Below, in pieces: positions 40,287 through 48,958 of a DNA stretch of 49,253 nt (positions are counted from its first letter, which is position 1; every line of letters starts with the position of its first letter). The DNA comes from Pseudarthrobacter phenanthrenivorans. Its GTDB lineage: Bacteria > Actinomycetota > Actinomycetes > Actinomycetales > Micrococcaceae. The stretch lies in contig NZ_JWTB01000049.1 of the NCBI RefSeq assembly GCF_000813845.1, forward strand, positions 1 through 49,253. The letters are read 5' to 3'. The notes under the pieces are model-generated. The model did not search any database, was not told the DNA's origin, and saw only the letters and a list, made by a program, of their open reading frames with translations. The translations under genes were made by a program, and so were the position numbers.

Positions 40287-42086
40287 ATGGCCTCCAAAAC
40301 CACAGCAGAGAAGCTTGCCACCATCCAGAAGGGCTACACGCTGGAAGGCCCCACCATCGAGCTGGGGGCCGCCATCATCGACGGTGAGCTCCACAAGGAC
40401 GCCCCCGTGCGGCTGCCGCTGGCCATGATGAACCGGCACGGCCTGGTGGCCGGCGCCACCGGTACCGGCAAGACCGTCACGCTTCACATGATGGCCGAGC
40501 AGCTGTCCACCGCCGGCGTCCCCGTCTTCCTGGCCGACATCAAAGGTGACCTTTCCGGCCTGGCGACTGCCGCCGTCGGCAGCGACAAACTCAAGGCGCG
40601 CACGGACAGCATTGGCCAGGCGTGGCAGGGGAAGACGTTCCCCGTGGAATTCCTCGCGTTGGGCGGCGACGGCAACGGTGTGCCGGTGCGCGCCACCGTG
40701 ACGTCATTCGGGCCCATCCTGCTCTCGCGCATCATGGAGCTCAACGACACGCAGGAATCGAGCCTGCAGCTGGTGTTCTACTTCGCGGACAAGAACGGCT
40801 TGGAGCTGATCGACCTCAAGGACCTCCGCGCCGTCATCCAGTTCCTCACCTCGGACGAGGGCAAGGACCAGCTCGAGGAGCTCGGCGGCCTGTCCAAAGC
40901 CACCGCGGGTGTGATCCTGCGGGAGATCGTGACCCTGGAGGCGCAGGGGCTGGAGAAGTTCTTTGGCGAGCCGGAGTTCGACACCGCCGAGCTGCTGCGC
41001 ACAGCCCCCGACGGCCGGGGCGTGATCACCTGCCTGGAGCTGCCCACGCTGCAGACCAAGCCGATGCTGTTCTCCACCTTCCTGATGTGGCTGCTGGCGG
41101 ACCTGTTCGAGGACCTCCCGGAAGCCGGCGACCTGGACAAGCCCAAGCTGGTGTTCTTCCTGGACGAAGCCCACCTGCTGTTCAACGGCGCGTCCAAGGC
41201 CTTCCTGGAGGCCATCACCACCACCGTGCGGCTCATCCGGTCCAAGGGCGTGGGCATCTTCTTCGTCACGCAAACCCCCAAGGACGTTCCCGCCGATGTC
41301 CTGGGCCAGCTGGCCAACCGTGTGCAGCACGCCCTGCGCGCCTTCACCCCCGAGGACGCCAAGGCGCTGAAGGCCACGGTGTCCACGTTCCCGGTCAGCG
41401 ATTACGACCTCGAAGAGACGCTCACCTCCGCCGGCATCGGTGAGGCCGTCATCACTGTCATGAACGAAAAGGGTGCGCCCACGCCGGTGGCCCTGACCCG
41501 GCTGCGTGCGCCCGAGTCCCTCATGGGCCCCAGCGACGAAGCCCTGGTCCGCAGCACGGTGGCCGACTCCGCCTTGCTCGGCAAGTACGGAATCGCCATG
41601 GACAACCCCTCCGCGTACGAGAAGCTGACCGGCAAGGCCGCGGCCTCCACCGGTCCGGCGGCACCCGGGCCTTCGCCCGCGGCGCCCGCCGCTCCTGCCG
41701 GCTACGACGTTGACGCGGAGGCCCGGCGGATCGAGGAGGAGATCCTGGGCCGGCCCAGCAGCAGGCCCCCGCAGGCCTCTGTCCCGGCGCCGCTGGATCC
41801 GGAACCGCAGTATCCCGAACCGGCATATCCCGAACCCCGGTCCGACGAACCCCCGTCCGGCGGGCCGCGGGCCCCCAAGTCGCGGTCCAAGGCTCCGCGT
41901 GCGCCACGGTCCCGCCAGGCCGAGCCTCAGCCCCAGGCTGGCGGCATGATGGGCGACCTCGGTGGAGTACTGGGCGGTGCCTTGGGCGGCGGGCTCAAGA
42001 GCATGGCCCGCTCCATGGGCACCCAGCTGGGGCGCGAGCTGCTCCGGGGTGTCTTCGGGACGTCGTCGCGGCGGCGTCGCCGCTGA
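40287..42086 (+). CDS. HerA-like ATPase, DUF853 helicase family
   Basis: A 599-aa HerA/FtsK-type ATPase. Walker A GATGTGKT (56-63), Walker B LVFFLDEAHLLF (near 290), then IFFVTQTPKDVPADVLGQLA and an arginine-finger region around NRVQHALRAFTPEDAKALKA, all typical of DUF853. Residues from about 455 form a low-complexity Pro-rich linker with PEPQYPEPAYPEP repeats and a basic end, after a Gly-rich MMGDLGGVLGGALGGG segment. Family members are DNA translocases with an uncertain role. Probably translated from a leaderless mRNA. Confidence 0.92.
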   Translation: MASKTTAEKLATIQKGYTLEGPTIELGAAIIDGELHKDAPVRLPLAMMNRHGLVAGATGTGKTVTLHMMAEQLSTAGVPVFLADIKGDLSGLATAAVGSDKLKARTDSIGQAWQGKTFPVEFLALGGDGNGVPVRATVTSFGPILLSRIMELNDTQESSLQLVFYFADKNGLELIDLKDLRAVIQFLTSDEGKDQLEELGGLSKATAGVILREIVTLEAQGLEKFFGEPEFDTAELLRTAPDGRGVITCLELPTLQTKPMLFSTFLMWLLADLFEDLPEAGDLDKPKLVFFLDEAHLLFNGASKAFLEAITTTVRLIRSKGVGIFFVTQTPKDVPADVLGQLANRVQHALRAFTPEDAKALKATVSTFPVSDYDLEETLTSAGIGEAVITVMNEKGAPTPVALTRLRAPESLMGPSDEALVRSTVADSALLGKYGIAMDNPSAYEKLTGKAAASTGPAAPGPSPAAPAAPAGYDVDAEARRIEEEILGRPSSRPPQASVPAPLDPEPQYPEPAYPEPRSDEPPSGGPRAPKSRSKAPRAPRSRQAEPQPQAGGMMGDLGGVLGGALGGGLKSMARSMGTQLGRELLRGVFGTSSRRRRR

Positions 42087-42269
42087 TCATTCCACCCGGG
42101 TTCGGCAGTTGAGGCCGCCGCCCCGGCTGTCCCGGCCCTCCGCCCAGGCTCCTGTTGCTGTGGTCCCCGGCCGCCGCCGTCGTGCTTCACGCAGGAGCGG
42201 CGGGGCAGATTAGGGGGGACGCCAACTTTAGTGTGCGTCCGCACTGCCGTTACTGTAAGGAACGTGCAG

Positions 42270-43262
42270 ATGAGTCAAGCGTTGGTGAGGATTGCGGCCG
42301 GATGGCTGCTGGGCCTCATGCTTGCCGTCGCCGGAGCAATCGTGGCCATCAATGTCGTCAACAACACCGTGGCCAGTCCGCAGCAGCCCGTCAGGGAGTA
42401 CCTGGACGCGCTGAAGAGCGGCGACGGCGGCCGCGCGCTGGGCCTCCTGCGCGCCGCGGTCCCGCCCAGCAACGCCGCCATGCTGGATGGCCCCGGCCTG
42501 CAGACGGCCGCGTCCCGGCTGGCCAACGTGACCATCGGGGACCCGGAAGAGCGTCCGAACAACCAAGTCATGGTGCCGCTGGAGTACACGATCGACGGCA
42601 GCCGGCTGCACACCGAATTCCTGCTGCAGAAGACCGGCACCGAATGGATCTTCTTCAACACCTGGGCCTTCGTTCCGTCCCGGCTGCCCACCGTTGACAT
42701 CACCGTGGTCAACGGCAGCGAGGCCGAGGTCAACGGAGTTCCGGTGAACATGCCCAACGGCCGCAACTCCTTCGCCGTGTTCTACCCCGGCGAGTACGAA
42801 GCCTCCCTCGACGGGCAGTACTTCTCGGCCCCGGCCACGCGGGCGACAGTGACGGCCAAGGACGCCCCCGTGGCACCGCTCAACCTGCTCACCCAGGCCA
42901 CCGACAAGCTGAAGAGCGATATCGCCGGCAAGGTCCGGGAGTTCCTGGACGGCTGCGCGGCGCAGGCAGTGAAGGAACAGAAGCTCCAGCCGGACTGCCC
43001 GTTCTACTACGCCAGCAACAACAGGGTGCAGGACGGCAGCATCCGGTGGACCGTGACCAAGTACCCGAATGTCTCGGTGGAGCCATTCGACGGCCGGTGG
43101 GTGGTGGCACCGCTGGACGGCAAGGCCAAGGTGGAGGCCCTCCAGCAGAACGCGTTCACCGGGGCCTGGTACCCGCTGGACGAAGAGGTGGACTTCAGCT
43201 TCACCACCCGGTTGGACGTCTCCGGCGGCACGGTCAAGGTCACCCCGATGCTGAGCTTCTAG
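42270..43262 (+). CDS. Membrane-anchored extracytoplasmic protein of unknown function
   Basis: A 330-aa protein with one N-terminal membrane segment (WLLGLMLAVAGAIVAINVV, about residues 11-29) and an extracytoplasmic part of about 300 residues. After the anchor come an NTF2-like stretch (VREYLDALKSGDGGRALGLL) and immunoglobulin-like or TcaA-like beta repeats (VDITVVNGSEAEVNGVPVNM, FAVFYPGEYEASLDGQYFSA). Two cysteines (GCAAQAVKEQKLQPDC) may form a disulfide. AAGGAA lies 9 nt before the ATG at 42270. I do not recognise a precise family. Confidence 0.8.
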   Translation: MSQALVRIAAGWLLGLMLAVAGAIVAINVVNNTVASPQQPVREYLDALKSGDGGRALGLLRAAVPPSNAAMLDGPGLQTAASRLANVTIGDPEERPNNQVMVPLEYTIDGSRLHTEFLLQKTGTEWIFFNTWAFVPSRLPTVDITVVNGSEAEVNGVPVNMPNGRNSFAVFYPGEYEASLDGQYFSAPATRATVTAKDAPVAPLNLLTQATDKLKSDIAGKVREFLDGCAAQAVKEQKLQPDCPFYYASNNRVQDGSIRWTVTKYPNVSVEPFDGRWVVAPLDGKAKVEALQQNAFTGAWYPLDEEVDFSFTTRLDVSGGTVKVTPMLSF

Positions 43263-43291
43263 AGCTTCCCACGGCTTCCCCCGCAACATTG

Positions 43292-43359
43292 GCCCAGTTT
43301 TGGAGCCGGGCCTGCCCTGTTCTGCACCGTTTCAGACCCACTCGCGCCGAAAACTGGGC
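43292..43359. repeat. Inverted AAAACTGGGC elements downstream of the AbiEi-like gene
   Basis: GCCCAGTTTT (43292-43301) and AAAACTGGGC (43350-43359) are a perfect 10-bp inverted pair. The right-hand copy lies inside the last codons of the AbiEi-like gene. Related sequences occur at 44269-44350 on the other side of that gene. The pair could act as a terminator in this convergent gap. Confidence 0.6.
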
Positions 43360-44204
43360 TGGTTTGGCAGCGGCCACCGGAGTGACCCCCGTGCCAGGAC
43401 CTCCCGGACCTGCGCCAGGACGGATTCCGGGGCGTACACCACGTCGTCATAGAAGAACCTGAGTACAGGCAGTCCCTGACGGACAGCCATGTTGTCCCTG
43501 CGGCGGTCTTTTTTGAACTGCCGGGGTTCAAGGTGGAAGGCCAGCCCGTCGATTTCGACAATAAGGAACCCCTCCAGCAGGAAGTCCACCCGGCCTACCC
43601 CGTTAATCCATACCTGGGTCTCGGTGGCGATGCCGGCATCCCTGAACAGAACCCGGGCCACGGTCTCCAGGAGGGAGTCTGCGCCGTGTTCCACCTTGGA
43701 GACAACCATCCGTGCCCTGCCGCACCGGTTGCCATTCAAGTGGCGCAACAGGAAGGACAGCTCGACGTCCCCTCTGTTGTAGGCGCACTCCACCATCACC
43801 AACGACTCAAGTTCAGGCAGGCAGAGCAAGGCGTGAAGCAGGACGTCAGGAAGTGCTGCAAGGGTTCGGTGGCGGGGCCGCTGTGTCAAGGGAAGGCGGT
43901 GGCTGACGCAGTTGGCGGTACGTCTTCCGTTGCTTTGCCAGTAGTGCGGCCGGGCAGCGGGTTGGAGCTGCCAGAGACCGTAATGCCGTGCGGCAGATGC
44001 GCAGGTCAGGAGGCTCCGGGCAAGTCCTGCGTCCACCAGTTCCGGGTCAGCACCCGAAACGGCCAGCAGCCCACGCTCCAGCCGCACCACGTGCCCAGCG
44101 CGGATGGCGCGGCGGATGTCCGTCTCCGTTGCCCCGGCGGCTGCCACGTCACGCCGCAGCAGCACTCCTCCCGCTGATGTGAGGATTTCCGTTGGGTCCA
44201 TCAC
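43332..44204 (-). CDS. AbiEi-antitoxin-like wHTH plus DUF559-type nuclease-fold protein
   Basis: A 290-aa protein. The N-terminal 60 residues look like the winged helix of AbiEi-type antitoxins (GGVLLRRDVAAAGATETDIR, AIRAGHVVRLERGL). The C-terminal 100 resemble DUF559/Vsr endonuclease folds: GVGRVDFLLEGFLIVEIDGL with Asp and Glu-x-Asp, then FKKDRRRDNMAVRQGLPVLR. No AbiEii partner is next to it, as is common for this actinobacterial type. Start at 44204 (GTG) or 44201 (ATG). Flanked on both sides by related repeats. Confidence 0.85.
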   Translation of the reverse strand: MMDPTEILTSAGGVLLRRDVAAAGATETDIRRAIRAGHVVRLERGLLAVSGADPELVDAGLARSLLTCASAARHYGLWQLQPAARPHYWQSNGRRTANCVSHRLPLTQRPRHRTLAALPDVLLHALLCLPELESLVMVECAYNRGDVELSFLLRHLNGNRCGRARMVVSKVEHGADSLLETVARVLFRDAGIATETQVWINGVGRVDFLLEGFLIVEIDGLAFHLEPRQFKKDRRRDNMAVRQGLPVLRFFYDDVVYAPESVLAQVREVLARGSLRWPLPNQPSFRREWV

Positions 44205-44268
44205 GCCACGATGTCTGTCCCCCGCGTCTCTGGGCAGGCCTCAGAAGCACTATGTGGACAAGAGGCAG

Positions 44269-44350
44269 CGAAAACTGGCCCAGCTTTGGCGGGGCCGTAA
44301 CAGAACTGGCCCGGTCCTCAGGCTTGGAAAGCGTGAAAACCGGGCCAGTT
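44269..44350. repeat. AACTGG(G/C)CC elements upstream of the AbiEi-like gene, with hairpin
   Basis: Three elements: AAAACTGGCCCAG near 44271; AACTGGCCCGGT at 44304-44315; its exact inverse ACCGGGCCAGTT at 44339-44350. The last two form a 12-bp stem with a 23-nt loop, a good terminator for the NHL-thioredoxin operon that ends at 44370. The first resembles the copy at 43348-43374 (CGAAAACTGGGCTGG then TTTGGCAG) over about 27 nt. Confidence 0.65.
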
Positions 44351-44369
44351 CAGCAGGGAGTAAACGCGG

Positions 44370-46388
44370 TCAGTCCATTCCGCGCAGGTCCAGGACCAGT
44401 TCGGTGTCGCCGTCGGCCTGCAGGACCACCGGGATGCCCCAGTCCTGCTGGTACAGGTGGCACGCGGCGTGGTCAGGGATCTCGCCGTCCTCGGTTTCGG
44501 GGCCGTCGCAGGCCGCGGCGCGCGCGGTAATGTGCAGCACGCCCTCGGGGACATCCGGGGACAGCTCCAGGGTGCGGAGGAGGCCCACGGAGGTCCCGCC
44601 ACCGGACACCAGCAGCTCAGGCGGGGTGGAGGAGATCTTCAGCTGCGTGGGATCGCCCCACCGGTCATCGAGCTTCTGCCCGGTGGGGGCGGTAAAGCGG
44701 ACGGTCAGGTCCAGCGCGCCCGGCGCTACGGGGCTCTTGGGCCGGTGGGTCTGGGACGCGCCCTCGTCCACCTGCTGCGCTTCCTTGGGAATGGGCACGT
44801 ACACCAGCTGGTGCTTGTTCGCTTCCACCGCTACCAGCAGGGGCTCCGAGCCGGCGGACTGCGTGTGGTCCACGATCACGTCGGAGGGCTCAGCCAGGCC
44901 ACGGGCCAGCGTGGACACGGTACCGGTCGCGGGGTCGTAGCGGCGGACGGCTCCGTTGTAGGTGTCCGCGATGGCCACGGAGCCGTCGGGCAGGACGGTC
45001 ACACCGAGGGGGTGCTGCAGGCGGGCTTCAGCGGCGGTGCCGTCGCGGAAGCCGAAGTCGAACAGGCCCTTGCCCACGGCGGACTCCACGGTAATGGTGC
45101 CGTCGTCGGCAATGACCAGCTTGCGGAGCGCCGAGGTTTCGGAATCCGCCACCCAGATGTTGCCGTCCGCATCCTCGGCCAGGCCGGAGGACTGGGCGAA
45201 CCAGGCTTCGTGCGCGGGCCCGTCGAGGAGCCCTTCCAGGCCGTTGCCGGCGATGATCGAGACGGCGCCGGTGACGGGGTCGAAGCTGAAGATCTGGTGC
45301 GTGCCGGCCATGGCCACCACCACCGCATTGAGCTTGCGCGACCACACCACATCCCACGGCGAGCTCAGCGCAACATCCAGCGGGTCCGTGCCCAGGGAGC
45401 CGCTGAAGCCGGCGCCTTCCTCGTCCACACGGGCGGGGCCCGTCTCCAGCAGGCGCTGGATGCCGTTGCCGGCCAGGGTGGAGGCTTTTCCGTCGGTGAG
45501 GGACAGTCCCCGCAGGCGGTGGTTGACCGAGTCGGCAATGACGACGTCGTAGCCGACCTTGGCTGCCACATCCTCCGGCAGCAGGACCAAGCCCTGCGGT
45601 TCGTTGAACTGGGCGCTGGCGGCGTCCCCGGCCGCGGGTCCGTCGGCGTAGCCCTTGGTGCCCGACCCGAAGGTGGCCAGGACGGTTTCGAAGTCGGTGC
45701 CGAGTTCCACCAGGCGGTGGTGGCCGGTGTCGGTGACCAGCCAGGAACCCTTCTCCGCAGCAACGGAAGCCGCTGCACCTGCGGGTGTGCCGCCGTCGGC
45801 CGTTTCAGCCGTGGAACCGCGCCCTGCCGGCAGGAAGAGTGCCTTGCCGGGGAAACGCAGGGTGCCGGAGGTTGCCTCGGGTGCCACGTAGGGTCCGGAG
45901 CCTCGGTGCAGGGTGCCCTTGGCCTCGTGTTCGGCGATGAGCTCGGGGATCAGGACAGCCAGTCCGTCCGCGTGGCCCTCGCCGGAAAGATGCGCCACGA
46001 TGTAGCCCTCGGGGTCGATGACCACCAGGGTGGGCCAGGCGCGGGCGGTGTAGGCCTTCCAGGTGTCCAGCTCGGGATCGTCCAGCACCGGGTGGTGGAT
46101 CTCGTAGCGCTCCACGGCGGCGGCCAGCGCCACGGGATCGGCCTCGTGCTCGAACTTGGGCGAGTGGACGCCCACGGTGACCAGCACGTCGGAGTACTGC
46201 TCTTCCAGCGGGCGCAGTTCGTCCAGGACATGCAGGCAGTTGATGCAGCAGAAGGTCCAGAAGTCGAGCAGGACGATCTTGCCGCGCAGGGCTTCGAGGT
46301 CGAGGCTCTTGCCACCGGTGTTCAACCAGTTGCGGCCCACGAGTTCGGAGGCCCGGACCCGGGCATGCGTGCGTACGGTTTCGCTCAT
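44370..46388 (-). CDS. NHL-repeat thioredoxin-like protein
   Basis: A 672-aa cytosolic protein with an N-terminal thioredoxin-like domain (about 1-160; active site C48-I-N-C51 in FWTFCCINCLH) and an NHL beta-propeller (about 190-520; GYADGPAAGDAASAQFNEPQ, HPLGVTVLPDGSVAIADTYN). The C-terminal 130 residues carry a further beta-rich segment. Similar architecture is seen in NHLRC2-type proteins. The start ATG overlaps the stop of the upstream membrane protein (TGATG), so translation is coupled. Role in redox control is inferred only from the CxxC. Confidence 0.9.
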   Translation of the reverse strand: MSETVRTHARVRASELVGRNWLNTGGKSLDLEALRGKIVLLDFWTFCCINCLHVLDELRPLEEQYSDVLVTVGVHSPKFEHEADPVALAAAVERYEIHHPVLDDPELDTWKAYTARAWPTLVVIDPEGYIVAHLSGEGHADGLAVLIPELIAEHEAKGTLHRGSGPYVAPEATSGTLRFPGKALFLPAGRGSTAETADGGTPAGAAASVAAEKGSWLVTDTGHHRLVELGTDFETVLATFGSGTKGYADGPAAGDAASAQFNEPQGLVLLPEDVAAKVGYDVVIADSVNHRLRGLSLTDGKASTLAGNGIQRLLETGPARVDEEGAGFSGSLGTDPLDVALSSPWDVVWSRKLNAVVVAMAGTHQIFSFDPVTGAVSIIAGNGLEGLLDGPAHEAWFAQSSGLAEDADGNIWVADSETSALRKLVIADDGTITVESAVGKGLFDFGFRDGTAAEARLQHPLGVTVLPDGSVAIADTYNGAVRRYDPATGTVSTLARGLAEPSDVIVDHTQSAGSEPLLVAVEANKHQLVYVPIPKEAQQVDEGASQTHRPKSPVAPGALDLTVRFTAPTGQKLDDRWGDPTQLKISSTPPELLVSGGGTSVGLLRTLELSPDVPEGVLHITARAAACDGPETEDGEIPDHAACHLYQQDWGIPVVLQADGDTELVLDLRGMD

Positions 46389-48559
46389 CAGCGTCCTTCC
46401 AGCTTGTTGCGTTCAGCCAGCTTGGCGTCGCGTTCGGCCAACTTGGCAAACATATCGTTGTAAGCGGCCAGATCGGCGTCGTTATTCCTGTCTGCGGCGC
46501 GGTCCACCCGTTTGGTTTCCCGTTGGTCCGACCTGGACCACATAATGGCGACGCCGATCGCCACCAGCAGCGTTGGCACCTCGCCGATGCCCCAGGCCAC
46601 GGCGCCGCCGGCCTGCTGGTCGGCGAGGGCGGACGGTCCCCAGGCCCGGCCAAGGTTGCCAAAGTAGTCGGCGGCCAGGAGACCGGTCCCGCCCATGATG
46701 GAAACCCCGAAGAAGGCGTGGAAGCCCATGGTGGCCAAGAGCAGCAGCAGCCGCATGGGGTACGGCGCGCGGCGCGGCAGCGGGTCGGTGCCGATCATGC
46801 TGAGCACGAAGATGTAGCCGGTGAGCAGGAAGTGCAGGTTCATCAGCTCGTGGCCCACGTGGTCGCGCATGGCGAAGCCGAACAGGGCGGAGTAGTAGAA
46901 GAGCACGATCGATCCCGCAAAGTTGGCCGCGGCGAAGATCGGATGCGTGACCAACTGGGAGAACTTCGAATGCACGAAGACCAGGATCCATTCGCGGACC
47001 CCGCGCGAACCGTCGCCACGCGCCGGCAGCGCCCGCAGCGCGAGGGTCACCGGGGCGCCCAGCACCAGGAAGATCGGCGCGACCATGGTCAAGGCCATAT
47101 GGTCCACCATGTGCGCGGAGAACAGGACGCGTCCATAGACCGACGGCGGCCCTGACGTGATGTAGGTCAGCACCACCAGGCCGATGATCCAGTTCAGCGA
47201 CCTGAACCACTGCCACGAGTCGCCGCGCCGGCGGACCTTGGCCACGCCCATGACATAGGTGACGAGGCCGAAGAGGGCCACCCCGACCCAGATCCAGTCC
47301 AGTCGCCACTCGGTGAACCACCGCTCAGGGGTGAGTTCCGGGGGCAGCTCGTAGCCGCTGAGGATGAAGGCGGGAGATGCGTTGGGTGCCAGTTCCGTGG
47401 GCTGTGGCGGGGCTGAGCGGCCCAGTGCCACGGCGATGCCGGAGGTGGCACCCATGATCAGCAGCTCGGCCAGTACCAGCTGCCAGAGGACCCGGCGCGA
47501 GGACATGGTGGAGCCCTTGCGCCCAAGCTGCGGGATGACCCACTGCCGGTGCATGAAGCCGATGCCACCCAGCACCACCGCCGCGGCGGTCTTGGCCAGG
47601 ATCAGCTGGCCATAGGCGGACCCGACGAGGTCGGACCAGCTGGTGACGCGGATGCTGGCGTTGATGACGCCCGAGGCAAAGACCAGGACGAAGGCGAAGC
47701 CGGCCAGGGCGGAGAACCGGCGCAGGGTGGGTTCGGTTATATCGGTGGCTGCCCCGGCTTTGGGGCCGGTGAGGATCCCGGAGAGCAGGGCGAGGATGAT
47801 GATGCCGCCCACCCAGGTGCTCACGCCCACCAGGTGCAGGCCCAGCGAGTTGATGGCGCCTTCGTGGTCCGACGAGCTTGAGGAGTGTCCGATCAGGGCC
47901 GCTGGCGCCAGGCCGATCAGGGCAAGCACGAGGGTAAGGGCCAGGCCGCCCAGGGACCTCACGCCGAACAGCGCCGTGGTGACCACTGCGGCGATGATGG
48001 TGACGGCGAGCCATGCCTGGCCTGTTTCGATGTCGGTCATGAAGTAGACCAGGGCCTGGGTGAAGGCGGGATCGCCGGAGAGCCCCTGCCCCGCCACGTC
48101 GGCGTACGTGAGCACCAGGACGGCGATGGCGGACAGGGTCCACACCGCGCCGGCGACGGCGGCCACGGCGAGTGCCCGGGTGAAGGCGGGATGCTCGGGC
48201 CCGGCGTTGTCCTTCGTTGTTTCCCGGCCGCGTGCCGAATGGCTCCGTCCGTTCAGGCTTTGGGGAAGAATGCCGACGGCGAAGACCAGGCCGCCGATGA
48301 CGGTCGCCAGGGACACGTTGTGGATGGCTTTGCTGACGGGCAGACCCCAGCGGACCAGAACGCCCGGATCAGCCACGCTGCGGGCTGCTGCGGCGCCGGA
48401 AAAGATCAGTGCTGCTGCGAGGCCCAGGAAGAGTGCTGCCAGGCCTGCGAGCTGCCAGGGAACGGGGATCCCGCGGGTTCCGGCGTCCCGGACCGCTGCT
48501 CCCTTGCCGGGACCGGACTGGGGCGGGGTGGAACGTGGTTTTGCGGCAGAAGACACCAT
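46388..48559 (-). CDS. CopD-CtaG fusion membrane protein (copper handling/cytochrome oxidase assembly)
   Basis: A 723-aa polytopic membrane protein. The N-terminal part (about 40-340) matches copper-resistance protein D (HNVSLATVIGGLVFAVGILP, HLVGVSTWVGGIIILALLSG). The C-terminal part (about 400-650) matches CtaG of the caa3 type (FSAHMVDHMALTMVAPIFLV, with His residues, and GSIVLFYYSALFGFAMRDHV). A basic charged tail ends the protein. It likely delivers copper to respiratory oxidase. The ATG at 48559 starts the unit, with the thioredoxin-like gene translationally coupled downstream. Confidence 0.92.
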   Translation of the reverse strand: MVSSAAKPRSTPPQSGPGKGAAVRDAGTRGIPVPWQLAGLAALFLGLAAALIFSGAAAARSVADPGVLVRWGLPVSKAIHNVSLATVIGGLVFAVGILPQSLNGRSHSARGRETTKDNAGPEHPAFTRALAVAAVAGAVWTLSAIAVLVLTYADVAGQGLSGDPAFTQALVYFMTDIETGQAWLAVTIIAAVVTTALFGVRSLGGLALTLVLALIGLAPAALIGHSSSSSDHEGAINSLGLHLVGVSTWVGGIIILALLSGILTGPKAGAATDITEPTLRRFSALAGFAFVLVFASGVINASIRVTSWSDLVGSAYGQLILAKTAAAVVLGGIGFMHRQWVIPQLGRKGSTMSSRRVLWQLVLAELLIMGATSGIAVALGRSAPPQPTELAPNASPAFILSGYELPPELTPERWFTEWRLDWIWVGVALFGLVTYVMGVAKVRRRGDSWQWFRSLNWIIGLVVLTYITSGPPSVYGRVLFSAHMVDHMALTMVAPIFLVLGAPVTLALRALPARGDGSRGVREWILVFVHSKFSQLVTHPIFAAANFAGSIVLFYYSALFGFAMRDHVGHELMNLHFLLTGYIFVLSMIGTDPLPRRAPYPMRLLLLLATMGFHAFFGVSIMGGTGLLAADYFGNLGRAWGPSALADQQAGGAVAWGIGEVPTLLVAIGVAIMWSRSDQRETKRVDRAADRNNDADLAAYNDMFAKLAERDAKLAERNKLEGR

Positions 48560-48606
48560 TCCATTGTCCGCTACGCCTGCCCGGGCGGCGAATCCGCCTT
48601 AAACGC

Positions 48607-48641
48607 CGAGGAGCGGCAACCCACGGGGTTGCCGCTCCTCG
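48607..48641 (-). terminator. Terminator of the HU gene
   Basis: A 16-bp perfect stem (left arm CGAGGAGCGGCAACCC, loop ACG) 33 nt beyond the HU stop on the reverse strand, followed by GGCGTTTAAG. The strongest hairpin in the window. Confidence 0.85.
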
Positions 48642-48673
48642 CCCAGCCGCATCATGCCGGGCCGGGACGAACG

Positions 48674-48958
48674 CTACTTCTTGGAGACTGCAGCCTTCAG
48701 CTTGGAGCCGGCGGTCAGCTTGACGCTGTGGCCTGCTGCGATCTGGATGGTCTCGCCGGTCTGCGGGTTGCGGCCGGTGCGTGCTGCACGGTCGGTGCGC
48801 TCGACTGCGAGCCAGCCCGGGATGGTGATCTTCTCGCCCGCGGCGACAGAAGTCTCGAAAACCTCGAACAGTGCATCGAGGACGGAGTTGACGGCAGCCT
48901 GGCTGGTGCCGGCCTTGCCTGCTACCTCTGCAACAAGTTCACTACGGTTCTTAGCCAT
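48674..48958 (-). CDS. hup: HU family DNA-binding protein
   Basis: A 94-aa nucleoid protein: KNRSELVAEVAGKAGTSQAA, EVFETSVAAGEKITIPGWLA, the DNA-arm motif GRNPQTGETIQI, and HSVKLTAGSKLKAAV. The length is that of a one-domain HU, without the long Lys/Ala-rich tail of mycobacterial HupB. AGGAGG lies 7-8 nt before the ATG at 48958; an in-frame upstream extension to 49057 is not needed. Single-gene unit with its own terminator. Confidence 0.95.
   Translation of the reverse strand: MAKNRSELVAEVAGKAGTSQAAVNSVLDALFEVFETSVAAGEKITIPGWLAVERTDRAARTGRNPQTGETIQIAAGHSVKLTAGSKLKAAVSKK

Noticed and set aside
42165..42215. GGCCGCCGCCGTCGTGCTTCACGCAG near the end of the HerA-like gene, looking like part of the dispersed element
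   Set aside because: Only one arm is present and the tail does not match, so it is not counted as a fifth copy.
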